Origin: Roseibium litorale | Lineage (GTDB): Bacteria; Pseudomonadota; Alphaproteobacteria; Rhizobiales; Stappiaceae | Length of the DNA: 64,000 bases | NCBI RefSeq assembly: GCF_014842915.1 | Contig: NZ_JACYXI010000006.1 | Coordinates: 1 to 64,000 of the forward strand | Reading direction: 5' to 3' | Part shown: positions 58,022 through 64,000 of the stretch, in pieces | Numbering within the stretch: the first letter of the stretch is position 1 | Layout: every line of letters starts with the position of its first letter | Notes under the pieces: model-generated | Seen by the model: only the letters and a program-made list of their open reading frames with translations | What the model was told of the DNA's origin: nothing | The model's database searches: none | Position numbers and translations under genes: made by a program

Positions 58022-58849
58022 TCAGGACCCAGTCTTCAACCGTTCCCGCTCCAGGAAGCTGAAGACATCCCGCACCTTCCCGAAGCGCGGATCGTCCAGC
58101 CCCAGCAGCTTGTGCATCAGGGCGTCAATGTCGCCCGCATTGAAGGGCTTCTTCAAAAATCCATCGATGCCGATAAAAGCCGCCGACCGCTCCAGATAGG
58201 TCGTGTCATTGGTCGACATCATGTAGATGGCGATCTTGCTGGACAGCTCGCGGATAGAGCCCGCCAATTCCAGACCATCAGCCCCAGGCATATTGAAGTC
58301 CGTAATCACCATTCTGAACTTGCCAGTCTTGATGGCCAGCAAGGCCGTCTCCGCGCTGTCCGCCTCCGAGATCTCGAAATCGAACCGGCTTGTCTCAAGG
58401 ATCTTGCGGGTCAATTTCCGCATGGTTGCGGAATCATCGACGATCAGAACCGGATAGCATTCATTCATGGTGATGTAGCTGGAAATGATCTCCGCCACAT
58501 TTTCCGCCCTGAACGGCTTCTGCAGAAAGTGATAGGCGCCGAATTCCTTCAGAACCGATTCCACCCGCGCATTCAAGCTGGAAGACATGACCACTGACGT
58601 GCAGCCCTTGGATTGTGTCTGCTGCATCGCAGCAACAACTTCCGGCCCGCTGGCCCCGGGCATGTTCACATCGACAAACGCAATATCAACAGGCTTGCTC
58701 TGTAAAATGTTCAGCGCCTGCTGGCCGTTTTCGGCGATGGTCACATCGAAATATCTTTTGGAGCCGAGCAGCTTGATACCGTCTTTGACGACTTCCCGCG
58801 CCACGGCGCTGTCATCGGCGACAAGCGCGCGAATCATTTTGTGTAGCAT
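58022..58849 (-). CDS. Double-receiver response regulator
   Basis: A 275-residue protein made of two CheY-like receiver domains and no DNA-binding or enzymatic output. Domain 1 has VADDSAVAREVV, the phospho-Asp in AFVDVNMPGASG and Lys in FLQKPF. Domain 2 has IVDDSATMRKL, Asp in VITDFNMPGADG and Lys in FLKKPF. Both are therefore expected to accept phosphate. It may work as a phosphate relay or sink, or as a chemotaxis-like adaptor. No histidine kinase is adjacent. Confidence 0.92.
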   Translation of the reverse strand: MLHKMIRALVADDSAVAREVVKDGIKLLGSKRYFDVTIAENGQQALNILQSKPVDIAFVDVNMPGASGPEVVAAMQQTQSKGCTSVVMSSSLNARVESVLKEFGAYHFLQKPFRAENVAEIISSYITMNECYPVLIVDDSATMRKLTRKILETSRFDFEISEADSAETALLAIKTGKFRMVITDFNMPGADGLELAGSIRELSSKIAIYMMSTNDTTYLERSAAFIGIDGFLKKPFNAGDIDALMHKLLGLDDPRFGKVRDVFSFLERERLKTGS

Positions 58850-59196
58850 TGTCTGGGTCCCTGCAGTTCCTCACCTCTTTCCCCGAAAACCACTCCAGGT
58901 AAAGAACAACACTGATAAAAAACACAATTTATAAAATAACCATTTATGGAGGATGAATCGTTTCTTTACGGAAGACGATCAACCCAGAAAGGAATTAAGT
59001 AAGAAAATACATTTAATACAGCCACATAAGCCTGATACAACAGAGCAGTGCGAGAGCGTTTGTTCGTTGGGTATGGCGGTCTCTTTTCCTCCAAGTGAGG
59101 CAAAGATGGAATCAGCGCCGCTGAGAGGTTAGCTATAAAAATGACAGCTGGCCTGGCGCCAGACGGATAATGGAAAAACGACGGGGAAACCCTATA
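58850..59196. other. A+T-rich intergenic region
   Basis: About 347 bases between a leftward response regulator and a rightward secreted-protein gene, noticeably A+T-rich around 58905-59030. It should hold the divergent promoters. I see no convincing small gene; a short frame beginning near a GGAGG at 58949 is not convincing. Confidence 0.4.
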
Positions 59197-59775
59197 ATGA
59201 ATTTTTCGAAAATCGTTTTTGCGCTCATAATCGTTCTGTCCTTCGGCTTGAGCGCTCCCACGCAAGTTGACGCGTCTTACTTGACGGCCGGTTACTTGAC
59301 GGCCGGAGAGGTAACCGGCGCCGCCACAGGCAACGAAGAATCAATTGTTGCGCAACGCTATCTGCCCCGGCGCTGCCGCGACATTATTGATGATATGAAG
59401 GACGATACTTATGCCCTTCTCTATATAGCCTCCTACTCAGATCTCGCCAAGGCATTCGGTAGAAACCCAGCACGGGGGCGGAAGCACTTTGAGGAATATG
59501 GCTGCGACGAGGGCCGGGATATCACCTTTGACGGGTTGGTTTACGTAGCTGGATACGGCGATCTCATTCGGGCGATTAGCATGGATGAACGGAAAGCTTT
59601 GGACCATTTCTTGTTGCACGGTGCAAAGGAAGGCCGGTCCAATGCAAAGTTCAACGCCGCAGCATATGCGAATCGGTACAGCGATCTCAGAGCCAAGTTC
59701 GGCAATAACAGGCGAAAGCTCGCTCAGCACTGTATCCGGTACGGATACCGGGAGCACCGGGAATTCTGCGGCTGA
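59197..59775 (+). CDS. Small secreted three-repeat protein
   Basis: A 192-residue exported protein of unknown function. A signal peptide (FSKIVFALIIVLSFGLSAPT) is followed by three tandem units of about 40 residues (roughly residues 70-110, 111-151 and 152-190), each with the core Y-x3-Y-x-DL-x2-A/F ... H-(F/C)-x2-(Y/H)G-x2-E-(G/H)R. Similar units occur in large alphaproteobacterial RTX/calcium-binding secreted proteins, here in a minimal form. Near the N-terminus a 15-bp tandem repeat encodes YLTAG twice. ATG 59197 is chosen; ATG 59170 would add nine charged residues ahead of the signal peptide. Confidence 0.7.
   Translation: MNFSKIVFALIIVLSFGLSAPTQVDASYLTAGYLTAGEVTGAATGNEESIVAQRYLPRRCRDIIDDMKDDTYALLYIASYSDLAKAFGRNPARGRKHFEEYGCDEGRDITFDGLVYVAGYGDLIRAISMDERKALDHFLLHGAKEGRSNAKFNAAAYANRYSDLRAKFGNNRRKLAQHCIRYGYREHREFCG
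59278..59307 (+). repeat. 15-bp tandem repeat within the secreted-protein gene
   Basis: Two adjacent copies of TACTTGACGGCCGGT/A, differing only at the last base, encode the doubled peptide YLTAG YLTAG just after the signal peptide. It is a whole number of codons, so copy-number change would keep the frame. Confidence 0.85.
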
Positions 59776-60063
59776 TTGCCAGCTATCGTTCTTGATTTCA
59801 CTTCGCAAGGCATCTGGTTTCCGGGGCAGAAATCCGGTTTCCAGATGTGCCAGATGCGAATTTGACCGGACGTCCAGCGGACTTTGGACGACATCCCGGA
59901 TCCAGCAACGTACCGCTGAATTTCTCACGATGCGCCCAGATCTAAGCGTGTTAGGCATTTCCTGACAGGCGTACTGACCGACGTCGCTTTGATCCGGGCT
60001 GACCGGGATACATATAATTGATTATCCAAAACGAGCTGATAAGCTGGACTCAGCGCCCGAAAG
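59776..60063. other. Intergenic region beside tRNA-Thr
   Basis: About 290 bases between the secreted-protein gene and the tRNA 3' end. I looked for an integrase remnant or a repeat of the tRNA 3' end, as expected at an integration site, and found none. No gene is evident. Confidence 0.4.
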
Positions 60064-60139
60064 TGGTGCCGCTGATAGGACTCGAACCTACGACCCCATC
60101 ATTACGAATGACGTGCTCTACCAACTGAGCTACAGCGGC
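60064..60139 (-). tRNA. tRNA-Thr (anticodon CGT)
   Basis: On the minus strand the sequence folds as a 76-base cloverleaf. The acceptor GCCGCTG pairs with CAGCGGC, the D-arm is GCTCAGTTGGTAGAGC, and the anticodon stem-loop CGTCA-TTCGTAA-TGATG places CGT at positions 34-36. The T-loop is GGTTCGAGTCC and the CCA end is encoded (60064-60066). It reads the ACG codon. It is a single-copy stand-alone tRNA here, upstream of hemY's 3' end on the same strand. Confidence 0.97.
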
Positions 60140-60337
60140 TAATCGGACTTTGGTGTCCGGCCGGGTGCCAAGGCGGCAACCGGTCCCCGGCGCGGCGAAG
60201 CGTCAGAGTGGGGGCTAGATAGCGGAGCAAGCCGCCTTATGCAAGAGCCTTCTCGCTCGCGCTGTTGAAGAACCTTCTCAGGCGCTTCAAAAGTCAGAAG
60301 GGAACGGGCACATAACCTGCACCCGCCCCTTGCAAGA

Positions 60338-62173
60338 TCAGTTGAAGAAGCGCGGCTTCGGCACGGCCTCCGGCTCTTCCTCTTCGTCCAGGCCCGGATC
60401 ATCCGGCATGCGCCCCAGAGGAAACGCGATCGGCTTATCCAGCTCTTCCTTAGCCTCTGTTGCCTTGGCCGCCGGCTTTTTTGCAGCAGCCTCAGGCGTC
60501 TTTTCCTTGGGCGTTGCCGCAGGCTTTGCATCAGTTGACGGCGCGGCTGGCGGAGAAGTCAGATCCTGAGGACGTTTCATGAACTTCACGTCGTCAGTCG
60601 TGCCCTCGTAGCCCTCAGGCTCAGGCAAATCCTCGGCAACGGTTTTCGCGGCCTCAGGTTTCTCTGCAATAGCCGCGTCAGAGACAGATGGCTCGCCCGG
60701 CTTGGTGCTGACAACGTCAATCACCTCAGCCCCGGCAGGCGTATCCTTCTTCGCGGAGGAAGGCTTTTCCGCATCCGGCTCCACACGCGGCCCATCGGAC
60801 TTGCCCACCGGCACCGTGACCACTTGCGCCTTCAAAAGCGCGGGCGCTTCAAACAAGGCCTCTTCCAGAACAGGACCGCCATTGGCTTCTTCCAGTCCTG
60901 CCGGAACCTGCCAGACGAAGGCATCAAGCCGCCCGGTGACGGGAGACACCGCCTGCCACTCGCGCGAGACAATGCCATCGGCAACCCAGGCCGGATCCTG
61001 CGGAGCACGGACCGCGCGGGCCAGCCACTCCTGCATGCGGCCACGGTCACCGGTCTCTGCATCTTCCAGTTCGGCCATCAGCAGGAAGGCCTGCCGGGAT
61101 GGCTCAGCCTGCAGCACAGTCTTCAACTGCTCACGGGCGTCAGCGAATTCGCGGGCCTCAAGCGCAGCCTTGGCCACGGCCAGAGCCCCGGTCATGGTGT
61201 TGGCCCGCATGGCATCAAGTGCCTTGACCCGCTTGAACCGGTCGGCAGCGGAATCCCCCGTGCGCACGTGGGCATAGGCTTCGGCAAGGTCCGGATGCGG
61301 CGAGACCTTCCAGGAGGTTTCGATGATCTTGGCAGCCTTGCGGATTTCATTTTTGCGGGTGGCAAGACGGGCGGCGACCACGGCAGCAGGCACCAGATCA
61401 GGCGCGAGGCTGTGCGCTTCCTTGGCGAGTGCAAAGGCGCGGTCAGGCTCACCATCTTCCAGAGACTGGGCAAGCGCGGTCAGGACGACGGCCTTGTGCC
61501 GCCGGTAGGTCTTCTTGCCGATCAGCTTGGAGGTGTAGTTTCGCTCAAGCGTCTGAAGGGCGTCTTCCCAGCGCAGCGCAATCGCCTGATAGCCGAGCAC
61601 GGCCTTCCCGGCCCACTCCAGCTTCGGCGCTTCCTTCACCGCTTCCTGAGCATAGTGAAGGGCTGCCACCGGCTCGTTCTGCCGCTCAGCCTCGACGAAG
61701 AGGCCGTGGAGGCCCAGCGCACGGGTCTGCGGATTGTCGAGCATCGCCTCGAACCGGGCCCGTGCCTCATCATCCTTGCCCGACAACTGGGCGGTTTGCG
61801 CCAGAAGCAGCTGGGCCGCAGGCTCATGCCGCAGTAGCTTTTCCGCTTCCTGGCCAAATTTCCGCGCCTGCTTCACATCGCCTGCGCCAAGCGCGATCAG
61901 GCCCTTGGACAGAGCCGTGTAGCCCCGGTCCTTGCGGCGGCGGCGGAAGAAGCGCGAGGCAATCTTCGGCGAACGCAGAATGCTCAGGATCAGCCAGACA
62001 ACCAGCAGGAAGGCGATCAGCACGATGGCCAGAAGTAGGGCCGCCACCACGGGCGGACGCTCCCAGACATAGCCAGCCCAGCTGATGGTGACGACGCCGG
62101 GCAAATCCGCCATCCAGGCAAACCCCGCCGCAACAACGAAGAGGAGACCAAAAAAGATCAGGACGCGGACCAT
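60338..62173 (-). CDS. hemY: HemY-like TPR membrane protein
   Basis: A 611-residue protein with two N-terminal transmembrane helices (residues 3-22 and 42-66), the HemY_N signature YVWERPPVVAALLLAIVLIA, and a series of tetratricopeptide repeats to about residue 400 (e.g. LEWAGKAVLGYQAIALRWED). A low-complexity A/P/K/E-rich tail follows. HemY is encoded in hem operons, but its role in haem synthesis is indirect or unproven. It lies 77 bases downstream of the mitofilin-like gene, an arrangement common in Rhizobiales. Confidence 0.9.
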   Translation of the reverse strand: MVRVLIFFGLLFVVAAGFAWMADLPGVVTISWAGYVWERPPVVAALLLAIVLIAFLLVVWLILSILRSPKIASRFFRRRRKDRGYTALSKGLIALGAGDVKQARKFGQEAEKLLRHEPAAQLLLAQTAQLSGKDDEARARFEAMLDNPQTRALGLHGLFVEAERQNEPVAALHYAQEAVKEAPKLEWAGKAVLGYQAIALRWEDALQTLERNYTSKLIGKKTYRRHKAVVLTALAQSLEDGEPDRAFALAKEAHSLAPDLVPAAVVAARLATRKNEIRKAAKIIETSWKVSPHPDLAEAYAHVRTGDSAADRFKRVKALDAMRANTMTGALAVAKAALEAREFADAREQLKTVLQAEPSRQAFLLMAELEDAETGDRGRMQEWLARAVRAPQDPAWVADGIVSREWQAVSPVTGRLDAFVWQVPAGLEEANGGPVLEEALFEAPALLKAQVVTVPVGKSDGPRVEPDAEKPSSAKKDTPAGAEVIDVVSTKPGEPSVSDAAIAEKPEAAKTVAEDLPEPEGYEGTTDDVKFMKRPQDLTSPPAAPSTDAKPAATPKEKTPEAAAKKPAAKATEAKEELDKPIAFPLGRMPDDPGLDEEEEPEAVPKPRFFN

Positions 62174-62250
62174 GTTTCTCGCTCCCAGGTCAACCGGCGC
62201 TCAACGCCGGACAGAAAACAGCCGCCGGCAAGATGCCGGCGGAATTGAAA

Positions 62251-64000
62251 TCAGTTGCTCTTCTTGCCGAGTGCGGAAAGGAGCTCTTGGGTGGCTTCCG
62301 CCGTCAGCTTGTCGGCAGCGATGCGCGCCTTGGTCTTGCTGACCCAGGGCTCACCGATGGTTCTTGCCGCCTCCGGAAGAGACGGAAACTCCGCGACAGC
62401 GGCTTCCAGATCGCCCTTGGCAACGGCATCTTCCATCCGCCGCAACACGGCCTCCGGACCAGTGCCATCCGCATCTCCCGGCCCACGGACCGCGATCAGC
62501 GACTTGGCACCCGAGAGCAGGTTGTCCAGCATATCGCCAGAGCGCTCCGGCGCACTGAACGCGTCAAACATACGGCGGGCAACACCCGGGAATTCCGCGA
62601 TCAGGGCAGTCCGCGATTCAAGCCCCTTTGCCGCATAAGCATCAAGTGCGGAGAGGTCCGTTCCCTCCGGCAGACCTGCCTTCACTGCTGCCAGTTCCGT
62701 TTCGAACGGCTGGCCGGAGTCCACAGCAGACCGGAGCGCGGAAACGGAGAGCGCCCGCGCGGCCACTTCCCGCGCCGTAGCATCCCCCATGGTCTTTTCG
62801 ACAGCTGCAACCCGGGCGCTCAGCGCTTCGATTTCGCCCTTGAGACCGGAGAGAGCTGAATTCTGTTCATCCGAGGACGACTTCAGGCTGGCGGAAAGAC
62901 CGGACACTGTCTCACCAAGCTTGGCCTGGCTGTCGGCAATGGCCTTTGTGGCCGCATCCGAGGAGGCAACAGCCGCCTGGGCTGCCTTTGCAAGCGTCTC
63001 GACACTGGCAATGCGGCTTTCAAGAGCCGAAAGATCGGCTGCGGGCGCGCTTGCCGTCTCTGCAGGCTGCGCAGCGCCAGCTTCCTGCGGTGCCAATGCC
63101 TGAGCTTCACCACCCGCCTGGCTAATGCTGCTGCGCAGCTCGCCAAGTGCGCTTTCAAGACCGGACACGGCGCCACGGCTGGCGTTGTCGACGGTTTCAA
63201 TCTTTTCCTGAAGCTGATCCAGCTTCTTTGCATTTTCGCTGACTGCCGCACCAGTGGTCTCGAGACCCTGAACCTTTTCTTCAAGCCCGGCGACGCGCGA
63301 CAGAACCGCATCGACACGCTCGTCCGCGCCGCTGCCAAACTTCAGAACACCGGCGGAATGAAGCCCATAGGCACCAGCCAAAACGACAAGACCGCCGAAC
63401 AGACCGGCAGAGATCATCGCCACAACGCTACTGCCCTGCTCACCGGTAGAGGCAGTGGCCACAGACGGTTTGGTGGCTGAACCCGAAGAAGCAGACGATC
63501 CGCTACCAGAGCTGCTACCGCTGCTGCTGGACGACGCCCCGGAGGAGGCGGATGCCGTTGAAGAAGACGCACTGGTGCCCTTGCCTGCCTCACCTGCAAC
63601 GGCAGCAGCGAGTTTCTCGCCTGCCACAGTCTTTTCCGGCTCCGTAGCGGCGGCCTTGGGGGCACCTGCGCTCTTGTCGCCGGAGGTTGGCGGAACAGAT
63701 GTCATCGCTGCGCCGGGGGCCGCGGGCTTGGCAGCCGAAGAGGGGGAAGAGGAAGTGGTTGCCTGAGCCTTTGCACCCGCCGTAGCGGCTCCCTGCCCCG
63801 TCGCAGAGGTCTGCGAACCGGCAGCAGCCTTGCCGCCAGCGACAGCTTCTGCCTTCAGGTCGATTGTCACCGGGCGCTTGCCTGCAGAGGCCGCGCTTGA
63901 AGTCGAAGATGCCGTCCCCGCAGACTTGGTGGCTGCGGGCTTCTCAGTTCCGGAAGCCTTGGGTCCGGTTCCGGTGCCTGCCGCGTCCTTGTCCGTTGCC
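62251..64000 (-). CDS. Mitofilin-like inner-membrane protein (COG4223), truncated by window edge
   Basis: At least 582 residues remain; the frame is open to base 64000 and the true start lies outside. An A/S/T/G-rich N-terminal part contains PVTIDLKAEAV, typical of the family opening. One transmembrane helix (around VVAMISAGLFGGLVVLAGAY) is followed by a long coiled-coil (SRVAGLEEKVQGLE ... LDQLQEKIETVD) and a C-terminal conserved domain (RRMFDAFSAPERSGDMLDNL). Alphaproteobacterial mitofilin homologues shape intracytoplasmic or inner membranes and relate to mitochondrial Mic60. hemD and hemC would be expected further upstream. Confidence 0.85.
   Translation of the reverse strand, partial: ATDKDAAGTGTGPKASGTEKPAATKSAGTASSTSSAASAGKRPVTIDLKAEAVAGGKAAAGSQTSATGQGAATAGAKAQATTSSSPSSAAKPAAPGAAMTSVPPTSGDKSAGAPKAAATEPEKTVAGEKLAAAVAGEAGKGTSASSSTASASSGASSSSSGSSSGSGSSASSGSATKPSVATASTGEQGSSVVAMISAGLFGGLVVLAGAYGLHSAGVLKFGSGADERVDAVLSRVAGLEEKVQGLETTGAAVSENAKKLDQLQEKIETVDNASRGAVSGLESALGELRSSISQAGGEAQALAPQEAGAAQPAETASAPAADLSALESRIASVETLAKAAQAAVASSDAATKAIADSQAKLGETVSGLSASLKSSSDEQNSALSGLKGEIEALSARVAAVEKTMGDATAREVAARALSVSALRSAVDSGQPFETELAAVKAGLPEGTDLSALDAYAAKGLESRTALIAEFPGVARRMFDAFSAPERSGDMLDNLLSGAKSLIAVRGPGDADGTGPEAVLRRMEDAVAKGDLEAAVAEFPSLPEAARTIGEPWVSKTKARIAADKLTAEATQELLSALGKKSN

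Noticed and set aside
59776-60063. Possible integrated element beside tRNA-Thr
   Set aside because: No repeat of the tRNA 3' end, integrase fragment or abrupt composition change was found.

Overview
The window looks like a chromosomal segment of a GC-rich alphaproteobacterium of the Hyphomicrobiales (Rhizobiales). Part of the gene order is typical of that group: M23 peptidase, clpB, DUF4167, prmC, prfA, ptsP, lysC, ubiG, then DUF1178, nitrilase, grxC, comF, argJ, ppiC and secA. PHA storage genes, a probable methylsuccinyl-CoA dehydrogenase, an alphaproteobacterial CsgH-like gene and a mitofilin/HemY pair fit a marine Stappiaceae-like organism (Roseibium/Labrenzia type). That last placement is inference. 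I see no prophage, IS element or CRISPR array.

Layout: 1-970 holds the promoter and leader of an rRNA operon that runs leftward out of the window, followed by unassigned spacer. 974-26627 is mostly housekeeping: cell wall, protein quality control, translation termination, PTS-Ntr, lysine and arginine biosynthesis, ubiquinone, PHA storage, redox and secretion. 26801-30551 is a surface-glycan cassette (methyltransferase-like protein, GtrB, GtrA, GT39). 30609-43424 mixes signalling (cyclase, chemoreceptor), envelope genes, a probable ethylmalonyl-CoA pathway enzyme, infC with an ATT start, an oxidoreductase and PPK2. 43573-52442 is a leucine/isovalerate degradation (liu) operon with its TetR regulator. 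52470-59775 carries unknown membrane and secreted proteins, a Zur-type box upstream of zinT, a PHP hydrolase, a curli-like triad and a double-receiver response regulator. The end holds tRNA-Thr(CGT), hemY and an edge-truncated mitofilin-like gene.

The most unusual structure lies inside the liu operon. Between mccB (ends 45865) and mccA (starts 47184) there are two unrelated cargo genes, an ASCH-domain gene and an A+T-rich membrane-protein gene. They are separated by a 168-bp hybrid of the first 40 codons of mccA joined in frame to the last 14 codons (13 plus stop) of mccB. That order is the novel joint expected when two versions of the mccB-cargo-mccA interval are placed in tandem. The mccA part differs from the functional copy by six silent changes over 40 codons, which suggests import of a related allele rather than decay of a local duplicate. 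Both cargos end in the same TGATG overlap with an mccA start, so the interval behaves like an exchangeable cargo slot within a catabolic operon. The membrane gene is split by a one-base homopolymer frameshift.

Working together: the liu genes take methylcrotonyl-CoA to acetyl-CoA and acetoacetate. Acetyl-CoA can be stored as PHA (phaC, phasin) or assimilated through the ethylmalonyl-CoA pathway (mcd). Gene identities come from reading motifs in the translations; no database search was run.
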